A stretch of 64,000 nucleotides of DNA from Paulinella micropora. Lineage: Eukaryota; Cercozoa; Imbricatea; Euglyphida; Paulinellidae. Below are positions 52,601-63,958 of the stretch, piece after piece. Where the stretch lies: contig WBZZ01003758.1 of assembly GCA_019918135.1 (NCBI GenBank), forward strand, positions 72,501 through 136,500. The letters run 5' to 3'. Under the pieces are notes generated by a model. That model did not search any database. It had not been told where the DNA came from and was given only the letters and a program-made list of their open reading frames with translations. The first letter of the stretch is position 1; the number at the start of each line of letters is the position of its first letter. The position numbers and the translations under genes are program-made.

Positions 52601-53278
52601 ATTAGTATACCAGACATGCTCGGCGACGGTTGTTATGATTTACCATGCCTTAAACAGCTGGAGGTCCTCTCGTTAGCGACGCCGCGTCCAGAACCGGGGC
52701 CAGTGTCCGACGTCCTGTGCGCGTTCCAACGAGGACCAACAACCACTCTGCGGGAGGTAGACTTAAGTGCCACCAGTGTTACCCTGGGGTCGAGCTACCG
52801 ACGCCTGGAGCTGCAGCAGGCTGGTTGGACTCGCCTGCAGGGAGCGGAGAAGCTGAGCCTCTCTGACTTCGACGTGGTCAAGGGCACAATACCGCCAATG
52901 CCAAAACTAGCCGACCTGGCAATAGACGATACCTACCTGTCTTACCCTCAGCTGCAGACATTGCTCCAGCCGCCGTTGCAAGTGCTAGCCGTGAGGCTGG
53001 ACAGGTTTCAAGAGGCTGTTTGGTTCGACGGGACCGTCCTGGTGGAGCTGGTGGCGGAGATCGAGACCCTGCGGAAATTATCGTTGTGCTTGGAGAAATC
53101 GGACCCGGAGTGGTACCAGCTCCTGGTGGATTTTCAGCGGATTAGAAAAGACAGAGGCTTTGCCCCCGTGGACATTGACTGGTATTACCGGTCGGATACA
53201 ATCAACAGAGAGGCGATAGAAGCTCTTACCGTAGAGCTGCGAGGAAGGTTTCACCCGGTAGAGCTATTTCCCGAGTAG
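49672..53278 (+). CDS. Large leucine-rich-repeat protein, unit B
   Basis: About 1200 codons from the ATG at 49672. CxxC at residues 5-8 (C-A-V-C-G-K-A-R). Irregular LRR segments follow (L-T-R-L-T-L-S-G-F-G-S-L, L-R-K-L-S-L-C-L-E). Ends R-F-H-P-V-E-L-F-P-E. It lacks the short internal duplication seen near 26,950 in unit A. About one break. Divergence from A is spread over the whole protein, including the LRR faces, as expected for a recognition protein that changes quickly or for an older duplication here than in neighbouring genes. Confidence 0.65.
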
Positions 53279-53509
53279 CCAAGCCCAGTCTGTGTCAAGT
53301 AAATCCCCTGGGGCAGCCTACTCCAGCTAGCCTAGCTTAGCCCACGTGCGTGCGTGTGCCGGCACAGCCCCGCCCGGCCGTGAACACCGGCCCGTCGTCG
53401 GAGCCGCCGGCCGGTGAACCCCTCCGGACCGGTAGGGAGCAGAGGCGAGCTATCTTCCTTTTAATTTCAGGCACACGGCGACGGCCAAGCGCGGGCTCGA
53501 GAGCCCCGC

Positions 53510-55574
53510 CTAGATCGGCACCACCAGGGTCTGGATGTCCCGCCGGCAGAAGGGACATTCGCGCATTCCTGCCGCACACTCGCCGCACGCGCGGGCGTGG
53601 CCGCAGGGGACGAACACGACCAGGGGCCGGGGGCCCTCTTCGCAAATGTCACAGGTCCGAGCCCGCGGGGGCTCTTGCTGCTCGGTGGCCTGCCGCAGCC
53701 GCTGTAGGGTGGACTGCGCGGCCGCAACGTCGGCGGCCAGCCCGAGCCGTGCCCTCCGCAGGCCCTTGAGGGCGCCGAGCAAGTCCGCCTGTTCGGCCCG
53801 GAGCTCTTGGCCACGGCGGCTAAGTGTCTCGTGCTGGGAGGTCAGCCTGTCCACCTCGGACTGTAGTCTCTTCTGTTCGCGGCCCAGCCTCTTGTTGCAG
53901 GTGCGCAGCCTTTTGCCCCTCTCCAGCACGGACTGCAAGGGGCTGGAAGCGCGGCCGGCCGGTGCCCGGTCGGGTGCCGGTGCCGTCTCGCGCTGCGCCG
54001 GGGCCCCGTCCGTCCCGCGGGAGCCGTGGGGCCAGGCCTGTCCGGCGCCTGCCTCCAGCAGCGCGCCCAGGGCCGGGCCCGGCGGATTCTCCCCCCGGGC
54101 AGGGACGGCGCGAGGTAGGGCTGGTCACGGCGCAGCAGCGAGCCCAGCGGTTGGGAGGACGCTGCGGCCCCCGGCACGGCGGGCGGCCCGTCGCGCCGGG
54201 GCGCGGCCGGTGGCGCGGCCGGGGGCTCGTCGCGCTGAGGCTCGGCCGGGGGCTCGTGGACGATGAGCCGGGCGGCGCGTTCGATGGTCCGCAACAGGTC
54301 CACGGCCGAGGCCGGGCTGGGGAGCCCCCGGGCCCGTAGCCGGGCCTTGAGGCGCCACCACCGCACACCCATGCATTGCGCAGCGTAGGCGTTCTGCTCG
54401 CCGAGCCATTCGCACGCCGGGTCCGCGCCGTAGTGGGCGAGGACATCGAGCATCAGCCACACCGCGGCAAAGTCCTCGCTTGCCATCTTCACGCACTGGT
54501 ATTCGGCGCACAAGCCCGTGCAGAGTACTTCGAGCACCGTCTGGCTCCGCAGTTCGAAGGGCAAGGGCGGCTGGTACACCGGGGTGCCCAGCCCCAGGAA
54601 AGTGTGCAAGAGCAAGGGGACCTGAGCAGGACCGCCGCCACCGGCCAGACCAGGCTGCGAGAGTGCAGCAAAGCCCCGGCGTCCAGGAAGATCGGCCGAA
54701 AGTCCTCGGGCTGCGACTGGAGCAGCGCGGCGCGCAGGATGGCTATCACCCGGCGTGCGTCGGCCACGTTCGGCTCGGCCAGGGGCACGCGCAATTCATC
54801 CAGTATGTCCGCCAACAGCAGCTCCAAGGGGAACCTGGACGCGGCCCGCTTCCTGGCCGCGCCGCGCCGGGCCCGCAGGCCCGCCAGCAAGGAGCGCAGC
54901 GTGCGCTCCGAGGCAGACCTGGCCAGGGCCCTCGACCACAGCAGTGTCGCCACCGCCAGCAGCCGCAGCCAGGCCAGGGCGAACGCCATGGGCGACAGGC
55001 TGTTGAGCCTCACGCGCGCCAGCAGCCGGCCGCCCGAGGCGGCCAGCTCGGTGTCGGGGCCCTGGAGCAGTTCGAGGAAAACTTCGGGCGCCGCCTGTGC
55101 GCAGGCCATTCTCCCGAGCTCGGACGCCGGTGCCCCGTCGATGAAGCGTTCCACTTGCTGGCGGGCGGCCGGGTTGCACGGGCTCTGGACCACCGCCAGC
55201 CCCAGCTCCGTACCCAGCGCCACGGCGCCATCCCACTCGGCCAGCTTTTCCTGGCTCCACTCGCGCAGCAGACCGATCGCGTCTCGCACCTTGGCGCGTG
55301 CTGCACGCAAGCAAAACAGCAGCGCTTCCTCTTCGCGCCGTGGGAGCAAGGTAGCGACCAGGGTCTTCCACACCTGCAGGCCACCGGTCTCGAGGCTGCC
55401 GCTGTGCAGGTAGTACTGGAGCTTGTGCGCCTGTGCCGGGGACCAACGCTCCTCCAGGACACCCTGCAAAAGGCTCTCCCAGCCCTGCTCGAGGGGTGTG
55501 GGCGCGGGCGGCGCGGCGTCGGCAGGGACGTTGGCGCCGGCGGCCGCGGTAGTAGGCTGGTGAAGGTGTAACAT
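53510..55574 (-). CDS. Coiled-coil RING-finger protein, unit B
   Basis: Gene region from the ATG at 55574 to the stop at 53510, nearly identical to unit A, with the same C-terminal RING (C-D-I-C ... C-P-F-C-R-R-D-I) and coiled coil. About two breaks in this copy. Minus-strand ATTAAA at 53460-53465 follows the stop. Probable E3 ubiquitin ligase by domain. Confidence 0.68.
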
Positions 55575-56182
55575 GGGGAAGCCGGCTAGGCGCTGTACGA
55601 GGTTGGCCAGAACAGACTTTGTGCAACCACTGGCTCCGGACTGCTACCTAACGGGGGGGAAGGAAGGCGCGCCCCCCCCTTGGCGCGCGCGGAGGGGGGA
55701 GCGCTCCCTAGCCCCCGGCACGCGCCGCCCTGTGCGCGCGCCAAGGGGGGGGGGCACCCCTTCCGTGTGGGCCAAGGGCGCCCCCCCCTTGGCGCGCGCC
55801 ACCGTCCCTGTCACCCCGCGCCAGCACACGCGCCCGTGCCCCGTCCTGTCCGCCCACGCGCGCCACGCCCGCGAGCGTGGCGGGCCTCCGGGCGCGTGCG
55901 CGAGCGAGGGGAGGGGGGACGGGAAAGGGGACGGGCGCAGACGGGCCTGGCGGGGTGCCGCGCGGGCACGGTGTGCCCGCACCCCCTCCCCGCCCCCGGG
56001 CGGCGGTGGCCGCGGCACGCCGTGGCCGGAGCACGCCGAGGGGGGAGGGGGCGAGGGGTGGAGCGCGGGCTGCTCCCCCTCCCCAGGGGAGAGAAGGGGG
56101 CGGACAACGTGGCTGAAAACTGACTGACAGAAGAAGAAGCTCGGGTCCTCCCCCCGGCCGAGCGTTTCCTGTCCCCGGCGCT
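55575..56182. promoter_or_regulatory. Bidirectional spacer between RING and F-box genes, B
   Basis: Same position as 32498-33164. Only the edges are well conserved; the centre, with GGCGCGCGC words and C runs, is rearranged between units. Divergent promoters are expected here. No gene seen. Confidence 0.5.
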
Positions 56183-57918
56183 ATGGAGAGCTTGCCCAGC
56201 CCCGTGGGCCAGCCGCCCGGCTGGCCGCCCACCCCCGCGACGACGGTGGCGATCGCAAACGACGGCGACTCGCTGCCCGTCGAGCTGCAGAAAGAGATCC
56301 TGTCTTTTCTGCCGGCCTGTACCCTCTTCACTTTGCTGCGCGTACGTGTCGGGGGCCTCTGGGGCCTGCGGGGCCAGCCCGCGCTGTGGCCGCGGCCGTT
56401 GGTGCTAGGCCACGCGCCCTCCCTGGGCACGCAGCAGCTACTACAAAGCCTGGGAGTCCGTGTCAGGCGCCTGTTCATCGGCAGCGTGGCCGAGTGGGAA
56501 CGAGCGGGCGGTCTGCTGCCCTCCCTGGACGTGCGAGAGCTGGCGTTGCTGAGCGCACTGCACGCGAGCGGCCCCCCGGCGGCGGGGCCCCGCGGACCCC
56601 TGTGCTACCTGCGCGAGCTGCCGCCGGGCGGCCTGGGCGGGGCGCGCCTGCGCAGGCTGTACCTGGGCCGGGCCCCCCAGCTGCGTTCGCTGCACGGGCT
56701 GCACGTGCTGGCACCCCGCCTGGCCGAGCTGCAGCTGGAGCACTGCTCCTCCTTGCAAGATATCAGCAGCCTGGCCCTGCTGCCCGAGCTCCGCTGTGTC
56801 AGGCTCTCGCACATCAGACCGGCGTTCAGCCTAGGGTCGCTGCAGCGGTCGGCCGCCCGGCTCAGGACGCTCAGCCTCCGCCACTGCCCCTTGCTGTCCC
56901 AGGCGGAGGCGCTGGCGCGCTGGCCCGACCTAGAAGAGCTCGAGCTGGCCTCTTGCTCTAGCCTGCGGGGCCTGGGCTTCCTAGCCGGCCACCCCCGGCT
57001 CCGCCGGCTAGTGCTGCGCGGCCTGTGGACCCCCGACCTCGGCTCGCTGCTGTCCACCCTGCCGCAGCTGGAATACCTGCACGTCGAGAACTGTCCCGCC
57101 GTAGCCACGTTAGACGCCGGTGAGCCCGGCCTGCCCCGGCTGCGGGTGCTGCGGGTCCTGGACTGCCCCTCCCTGCAGAGCCTGCGGCTCCCACACTGTG
57201 CGCCGGCCTCGAGGTCCTGCACGTGCGCCTGGCGCCGCAGGCCGCCGACCCCCTGGGCCGGACGCCCTGGCCGCGCCTGCCGGAGCTGCGCAACGTGGAC
57301 CTAGGCGACCTCGAACCGCCGGGCCACAGCCTGGACTTCTTGGCCGGCGTGCCGCACCTGCACACGCTGCGGCTCCGCTACCCGGCCGCCGGCTGTGCGT
57401 CCCGCGACTGCCCGCTCACCCACGCCCCCGACCTGCGGCCGCTGGCGGCCTGCCGCGGGCTGCGCGTGCTGTCGCTGCTGCCGGCGCTGGGCTCGATCGA
57501 GCCCTCCGGGCTCGGGCTGCTGCCCGAGCTACGGGAGCTCGAGCTGCGGGGGCTGGTTTACGCGCCCCTGGCCGCGCTCCTGTGCCTGCCGAACCTGCGG
57601 GCGCTGCGCCTGCAGACCACCCAGGTCACCCTGTCACTGGCCGCGCTAGCACCGCTGGCCGCGCTGGCCTCGCTGGACCTGTCCGGCTCGGGGGGGCTGG
57701 CCGTCCTCAAGGGCCTGGCTAGCCTGCGCCATCTGCGCCAGGTGCGCGTGAGTGGCTGCTTCTCCCTGTGCTTTATCGAGCGCCTAGACTTGCTGCAGGC
57801 CAGGGGCGTGGACTTGGTGGGCCTCCCCGACACCTACCCCTTCCGGCATATACCGGCGGCGGAGGCGCCCCGCCCGGGCGCGAGGGCCAAGCGGCGGCTC
57901 GCGGGGCACGACCCCTAG
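56183..57918 (+). CDS. F-box/LRR protein, unit B
   Basis: About 578 codons from the ATG at 56183. F-box at about 33-70 and the same LRR ladder as unit A, with only a handful of nucleotide differences over 1.7 kb. It includes the 8-residue repeat segment (P-N-L-R-A-L-R-L) that unit A lacks. About one break. Predicted SCF substrate adaptor. Confidence 0.77.
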
Positions 57919-57959
57919 GCGGCAGCACGGCCCTTCCCGGCTCCTCTGCCCTGGTCATC

Positions 57960-57974
57960 TTTATTTGGATTAAA
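57960..57974. terminator. Back-to-back poly(A) signals, F-box and GNAT genes, B
   Basis: AATAAA on the minus strand (TTTATT at 57960-57965) and ATTAAA on the plus strand (57969-57974), as in unit A. Confidence 0.6.
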
Positions 57975-58001
57975 AGGCCGGGGCTTTTTACTCACCAGGA
58001 A

Positions 58002-59125
58002 CTAGAGCTCACTCCCCCCCCCGCGCGTCAGGGGGGGGGGCTGGTCCTCGCCGGAAGCGGCCTCCAGCCGTAACACCAACTCCCAGGCTACCGCGTCACG
58101 CCCGCCGCCGTCGCCCGCCCGCGGTGACCGCGCCTGGCGGGGCTGCCGGGCCGCGCCGAGATCCAGGCGTGCGTAAGCTAGGGCTAGCGCCACGAGGTCC
58201 ACGTGCTGGAACCAGCGCCTCTCCAGTGCGAGGTCCGGCGGACCGGCCTCTGCGGGCCGGGGGGGCGCCTGCCCGGGCAGGCGCAGCCCCCAGAGCCAGA
58301 AGCTAGCGGCCCCCGTCGGACGCACGCCCAGCCCCGCCGCGCCGGGCGCCACCACGTCGCGCCCCGCCATGACGGGCCCGAAGAAGACCGCCTGCCCGTC
58401 GACCAGACAGAGCAGCTTGGTGTACCCCCCGCGCGGCGCTGCTGCTCGACCACCTTGAACGGAAAATAGACGCGGCCGGCCACGCGCAGGGCGGGGAACG
58501 CCAGTGTGCGCTGGGGGTACGGCCTGTCCCGCGCCCAGGGTACGCAGCGGGCGGCGCCCGCCGCCGGTGCCGCACGAGCCGGCACGGTCCAAGCCCCGGA
58601 CCCGAACAGCAAGTGCACGGCGCAAGTTTGCACTCCGCGGAGCCGCTGCCGCAGCCCAGCCAGTCCGTCCGCCGGCCGCGGGATGTCGCGGCACAGCACC
58701 TGCGCCCGCCCCGCGCCGGCTGGCTCCCACCCCCGTGAGAGCCAGAAGGTGTAGTCGTGCTGCGGCTCACGGCGCAGCACCAGGTAATCGGCGGGGGTCG
58801 TGCGGGCCAGGTACGCCAGCAACCCCGCCACGAAGGCGCTGCCGATCCCCTGGCGTCGTCGCCCCACGTCTACTTCACAGAGGTCCAGGCGCCAGCCGTC
58901 GGCTACCGACAGCAGCGCGTACGCTAGCAGCTGCTCACCTTCTTCGTACACCAGCAACAGCCTCCCGGGCTCGGCTAGTGCGCTTGCCAGGAGGTTCCAG
59001 TTGTGCCTGAACCCGGTGTCTGCGTGGGTGCCCGACGAACGTTCCACCAGCTCTCGCAGGACGGGCAGGTCGGGGGGCTGCGCCGCGCGCACCGAGGCCT
59101 CCCCGCTCCACCTCTCGCTAGCCAT
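58002..59125 (-). CDS. GNAT-family acetyltransferase, unit B
   Basis: Gene region from the ATG at 59125. The GNAT domain is identical in key residues to unit A (C-E-V-D-V-G-R-R-R-Q-G-I-G-S). The reading of the C-terminal half differs from A; about one break in one or both copies. Substrate unknown. Confidence 0.72.
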
Positions 59126-59343
59126 GCGCTATTTTGCGGTGGCTGCGCGGCGCCAGGCCCCTCCGGGAGACCCCTCCGGAGACCCATCCGGCGCTCCACG
59201 CCTCGGGCCGGGCTGCACGCGGCACACCCGGCGCGGGGCCCTCTCCCCCCCCCCGTGGTGGCCGCGGGTCCCGGGCCCCGCGGCAGGTGGACCCCCCCAG
59301 GGGCCGGAAGAGGGTAGGGGAAAGGGGGGGGGCACCCCCTTCC

Positions 59344-59637
59344 TCTGAGTGGAGGCACCCCCCCCTCTGGAGGAGGCACCCCCCCTCTGGGAGGAGGCAC
59401 CCCCCCCCCCTCTGAGAGGAGGCACCCCCCCCACTGGGAGGACGCACTCCCCCTTGGGAGGAGGCACCCCCCCTCTGAGTGAGGCACCCCCTCCCTCTGA
59501 GTGGAGGCACCCCCCCTCTCAGGGAGGAAGCACCCCCCTCTCAGGGAGGAAGCACCCCCCTCTCAGGGAGGAAGCACCCCCCCCTTGGGAGGAGGCACCC
59601 CCCCTTGGGAGGAGGCATCCCCCCTCTCAAGGAGGCG
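59344..59637 (+). repeat. GGAGGAGGCACCCCCC minisatellite, unit B
   Basis: About twelve 20-28-bp units, against about six in unit A. Confidence 0.9.
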
Positions 59638-59738
59638 CAGGGAGCAAGCAACCTCCCCGGGGGGCCACTCTAGATCCCGGTTGCATAGAAATGGGGGGGG
59701 TGGCGCCAGAGAAGAAGCGGGACGACGAGGGCCCCCTC

Positions 59739-59862
59739 TCTCTTGAGACTCATGAGACAAACTCGAGGGACAGCCCCCCCCTCTCTTGAGACACTTGAGA
59801 CAAGCTCTAGTGACACACCCCCCCCCTCTCTTGAGACACTTTTGAGACAAGCTCGAGAACAC
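59739..59862 (+). repeat. Three-copy TCTCTTGAGAC repeat, unit B
   Basis: Same three units as 36584-36702. Confidence 0.88.
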
Positions 59863-60150
59863 CCCCCCCCCCCAAGAGAAAAGAATCAAGGCACGGGGGA
59901 TGCCAGGGTCCCCTCCAACTAGGGAAAAAAAGGTAGGCACGGGATGCCGGGGGTCCCCCCCCCCAGGAGAAAAAAAAGGAAGGCACGGGATGCCGGGGGT
60001 CCCCCCCTGCCAAACTCAGGGGGTCGGGGCTCCCCCCCCTCCAAACTCAGGGAGTCACAGGGAGAGGAGGGGGTGTGTCCTGCGCCCGAGCCACCCCCCC
60101 CTCCTACGCCGACGGACTCCGGGCGACCGGGAGCGGGGGAAAGTGAGGTT

Positions 60151-60161
60151 GGAATAATTCC
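60151..60161. promoter_or_regulatory. GGAAT-A-ATTCC dyad upstream of gene 8, B
   Basis: Identical to 36944-36954, about 170 bases before the ATG at 60330. Confidence 0.3.
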
Positions 60162-60329
60162 CCCAGGTCGGGCGGGGAGGGGGGGGTGTAGGGAGGCAGA
60201 GAGAACGCGCCCCCCCCCCTTCCCCTCCCCGGGGGGGGTGACCCCACCCCCCCACTCCCACCCGAGCACCGTGCCCTGACCCCGTCACCACATTCCGCCC
60301 CGTCCGTGGTGGAGCCGTGGGCTGTGCAC

Positions 60330-61481
60330 ATGCGTTGGTGGCCATCGGCGTACTGCTGCTGGGCGCTGGGCCTGGCCTGGGGCGTCGCCGGGCTGTTGTC
60401 GCGGCAGGCACAGTGTGTCGAGGCCGTGCGGGCCAAGGAGCGTGAACTGGCGAGCGTCACCGGGCCGTTGCTGCACCAGATTGTGGAGACGGGCCAATGC
60501 GCCGACCGGGCACGCGGAAGGCTGTCCAGCCAGTGGCAATGGAGCCTGTCGTGGTCCAGGCTGCTGCCCAATGCTACGCACGCCATGTGGTCGGAGAGCG
60601 AAGTCAGCTGCCTCGTGTTCTTGTACTACCCGGACGTGTGGAACGCCTACCAACACCTAGCCCGGGCGCCCGAACGGAGTGTCCTGGGCGGGCTCGCCCT
60701 CGTGCACCGGCTGGGGGGTGCTTACGCGGCCAGGGAACTAGAGCTGCTGTCCCCCTGGACCACGTGGCCCGGCCCCGGCGTAGCCGACAGCCTGCTGCTG
60801 CCGGGGCCCGCCATCTTCTGGGCCGCTCTGCCCGGCGCCCGGACGCCGTACTACGTGCTGCAGTTCCTGCACTCACGCCTGCAGGACCGGGGCTGGGGGC
60901 GGTCGCTCTGGGGTGAGCCCGCCGACCTGCCGGGCGCCGCGCTGGCCGACGCGCTGGCGCAGCTCGCCGGCGTCCAGGACCCCGCCCCGCTCGCGAACGA
61001 GACCCATACTTGGCAGGTCATGGGCCTGCCCGAGTCCGTGCTGGTGCTGGACCCCGCGGCCTGGACGCAGGGCCCCGTCGCGCGCCTCCACTCGGACCAG
61101 TGGCGGTCGGCCTGGGGGGTCCTGTGCTGGTGGCCCGCGCCGCCCGCGTGGCTGTGGGTCGGCGTGGCGCTTGCGCTAGCCTCGGCGTGCTGCTACTGCG
61201 GCGCCGCGTGGCGGCGCTGGCCGGGGGGGCGGCGCGGTTACCAGCCCGTGCGCCAGGGCCCGGAGCGGGGTCCGGCCGCCTGGCCCCTGGCACGCCGCCG
61301 GCCGGCGCCGCGCACGTCGTCGCAGCGCGGCCAGGCACGGGCGCCCCCGCCCCGCTCCTCCACGGACTCCCCCCCGGGGCCGGCTGGGTGGCCGGCGGAG
61401 CCGGGGCCGGCGGGGTGGCAGACCGAGGCCGGGCCGCCAGGCGAGGACGACGAGCAGGCGGCCGAGGACGGTTACTTTTAA
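60330..61481 (+). CDS. Membrane-anchored ectodomain protein, unit B
   Basis: 383 residues from the ATG at 60330; whole. N-terminal hydrophobic signal, Trp-rich ectodomain with N-A-T and N-E-T glycosylation motifs, hydrophobic segment near 265-295 followed by C-C-Y-C-G-A-A-W-R-R (possible palmitoylation Cys next to a basic stop-transfer), and a Pro-rich tail ending in acidic residues and D-G-Y-F. Nearly identical to unit A. Family not recognised. Confidence 0.68.
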   Translation: MRWWPSAYCCWALGLAWGVAGLLSRQAQCVEAVRAKERELASVTGPLLHQIVETGQCADRARGRLSSQWQWSLSWSRLLPNATHAMWSESEVSCLVFLYYPDVWNAYQHLARAPERSVLGGLALVHRLGGAYAARELELLSPWTTWPGPGVADSLLLPGPAIFWAALPGARTPYYVLQFLHSRLQDRGWGRSLWGEPADLPGAALADALAQLAGVQDPAPLANETHTWQVMGLPESVLVLDPAAWTQGPVARLHSDQWRSAWGVLCWWPAPPAWLWVGVALALASACCYCGAAWRRWPGGRRGYQPVRQGPERGPAAWPLARRRPAPRTSSQRGQARAPPPRSSTDSPPGPAGWPAEPGPAGWQTEAGPPGEDDEQAAEDGYF

Positions 61482-61539
61482 TGACTCACGTAGGGTTGGC
61501 CGCTCGGCGTTTGCCCGCCGCCACCCACCCTTCTCTCCC

Positions 61540-62532
61540 TCACTCACGACGGTGCCCCTTGCCGGTGTGGGTGTCGACCTGGCGCCCGCAGTGGGTGCAC
61601 TTGGCGACTGCGTGGCACAGGCTGAGGGCGGCCTGCACGCGCTCAAGACCCTGGTGCGCGGGGCTCGCGCTGCCTTCCCCCAGGAGGGCAACGAGATTGT
61701 AGCGCCCGCCGGCCCGCCGGGCAGGCTTTCGACGACGTGATTGGCCCCCCGCAGGAAGTTCTCGGCCGCCACGAGCGCCGCCGCTTGGCCGCCAGACGGC
61801 CGGCTGGGTTCGTGGCCTGTTTCCTGTTCTCCTCCTTCAGACTGAATACTACGGCTCTGGCCTTCCGTCTCGTCGTTTATCGCGACCTGGCTGCGGCTGA
61901 GGAGGCCTGACTCCTCCTGGTCAGCCGCCCCCCTCTCCTCTGCTGCGGCTGTCCCCAGCACGATTTCCAAAGCAGACAGCCTGTTACGGACGCGGCTGAG
62001 CAGCGCCCACTGCCTCTCGCTGGCCCCGTGGCCCTCTGGCGTGACCCGTGCCACTGCCTGGCGCAATTGCCGTTCCAGCCGCTGCCTCTTAGCGGGCTCG
62101 GTTTGCCGCGCCCAAAAGGCCCCGCAGAGGTAAAAAAGGACAGCCCAGGCCTGCACGGCAGACAGAGATTGCGCGCCCTGAGCCCGGCGGCCGTCCTCAA
62201 ATTGCATAATCTGGCGGACCAGGCTGTTCAGCTGCCGCGAGGACTGTGTCGGACTTGGTCCTGCACCGGTAGTGACCCTAGGCTCGGCTTCGCCTGGCGC
62301 GCCGAAGTACACGTCCTCGGGATTCAGCTCCAGTAAAGGAAATGCATTCTTCTGGAGCAGTCCGGCTATCTTCCTCTGAATCGCAGATTGTAGCTGGACT
62401 AGCAGCTCCGAGGGAGCCTCGTTGATTTGCCCGGTCAGCAGGTCGTGGACAGACAGGCGGGGGCTTCGGCCCCGGGCCCGTTGCCTGATCACCCGACTCC
62501 TCCTCTTCGTGCCTGGAACCGGCGGCTCCCAT
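61540..62532 (-). CDS. Putatively myristoylated protein, unit B
   Basis: Gene region from the ATG at 62532; same M-G-A-A-G-S start, helical middle and C-terminal C-x2-C/His cluster as unit A. It carries visibly more amino-acid changes than the flanking genes. About two breaks. Confidence 0.58.
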
Positions 62533-62818
62533 AGTCAGCGCAGGTTGGCTCGTACCCTTGTCACGGAACGATCCGCCTTTGGCACAGTAGGCCGGTGGTG
62601 CCGGGTCCCCGGCTGGCGGGCCGGGCGGGGACGGAGAGAGAGAGAGAGAGAGTAAGGGGGGAGGCTAGCGGGGAGGGAAGGAAACGAGGTGGACGCGGGG
62701 CTTGCGCCGGCAGGGAGAAGCGTCGGGTGCCGAGGGGGGGGAGAGAGGGGGGTGCCCCCCCCGGTTGCCGGAGCGCGCCACGGTGGTTTTAGGACCGGAC
62801 TAGCTAGGCTAGCGTGAC

Positions 62819-63560
62819 TTAGGCCCGGGCTGGCTCCTCCCGGAACCGGGCCGGCCGCCTGCCCAGGCCAGAACCAGGCCACGCGTAACCCCGGAAGACC
62901 ACGTCCGTGTCGGCCCACACTTGGCCAGTGAGGGCCGCCGGCAGCGGGCCCAGCACCAGGACGCGCAGGCGGGGGAAGCGCCGGCACTGGAAGCCAAGGG
63001 TGAGCTCCGACAGGCCGGCGGGGCGGTCCCGGCCGCCGTACGCTAGCCACAGCGTTTCCAAGCGGGGGAACGTGGTCTGGCTGAGGAAGCTGCACGCGGC
63101 GGCAAACCGCCGCGGGCAGTCCGCCTCGACGCGCAGCTCGACTAGTTGGCAGGTAGGCGCGGTCACCGCGTCCGGGCGGGGCTCGCGGAGGTTCCGGCCC
63201 AGGTCGAAGCCCCGCGCGCCGCTCACCACGTGCAGCGCCAGCACGTCCAGGCCCAGGCCGGCCCCTAGCACGGAGAGCGGAGCCACGAAGGCGATCTTGG
63301 CCAGCCGCAGTCCCTCGTCCACGTCGACCACCACTTCGACCGGGCCCCGCGGCGGCCGGCCGGCGGCCGGCTGCTCCCAGGCAGCCAGCAGGTGGGACAG
63401 CCTCCAGGAGTGGCGGGGCTGTGCCCTGCCCTGGTGGGGGGCCAAGTCCCAGACCAAGGCCAGCGCGGCCAGGTCCACGGCACACAGGAGGTAGCTGGCG
63501 ACGAGCCGGCGGCACACCACCGGGAGCGGCTGGTACCCGCCGGCGTGACGGGGGGCAGTA
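62819..63560 (-). CDS. F-box-like/LRR protein, unit B
   Basis: From the F-box-like segment (Y-Q-P-L-P-V-V-C-R-R-L-V-A-S-Y-L) to the C-terminus this is nearly identical to 39631-40434. The N-terminal 20 residues are replaced by unrelated sequence and the native start is unclear. A short tandem repeat (TGGCCGGCCCTCT type, 63,615-63,675) lies at the altered end. Confidence 0.5.
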
Positions 63561-63774
63561 GGCTCTCCGCCCCCTGGCGCCCCGCGGCCGGCCCTCGGGG
63601 GGCAGCTCTCGCTTGTAGTGGCCGGCCCTCTCAGGTAGGCAGCCCGCGCTTGTGGTGGCCGGCCCTCTGGTTCACAGCCATTCGCTGGCGGTGGCCGCCC
63701 CCTGCGCCAGCGAACCAAAACTGGGCCGAGTAGGCGCCGCACACACGCCAACGCCGGGGAGCTGGCGCCGGAGC

Positions 63775-63801
63775 GGGGGGGGGGGGGGGGGGGGGGGGGG
63801 G
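63775..63801. repeat. 27-base G run
   Basis: An uninterrupted run of 27 G in the spacer between the divergent F-box-like and kinase-like genes of unit B. Unit A has no comparable run there. Confidence 0.95.
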
Positions 63802-63958
63802 CGCGACGCGCGTGTACGTCCCGCGGGCCGTGGGGGAGGGGCGGCACGCGCGGCCGCACCGGCGGGAGAGGAGGGGAGAGACGGGGGGGGGAGCGCCTTC
63901 CTTCTCCCCGCCGCGCTGCGGACAGGGCGCGGCGGGTGGGGGGGGGCGGGGGGGGGGC

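Larger units (their letters stand above)
59126..60329. other. C-run-rich minisatellite spacer, unit B
   Basis: Counterpart of 36080-37122, slightly longer because the GGAGGAGGCACC array has about twice as many units. No gene seen. The GGAAT-A-ATTCC dyad recurs at 60151-60161. Confidence 0.7.
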
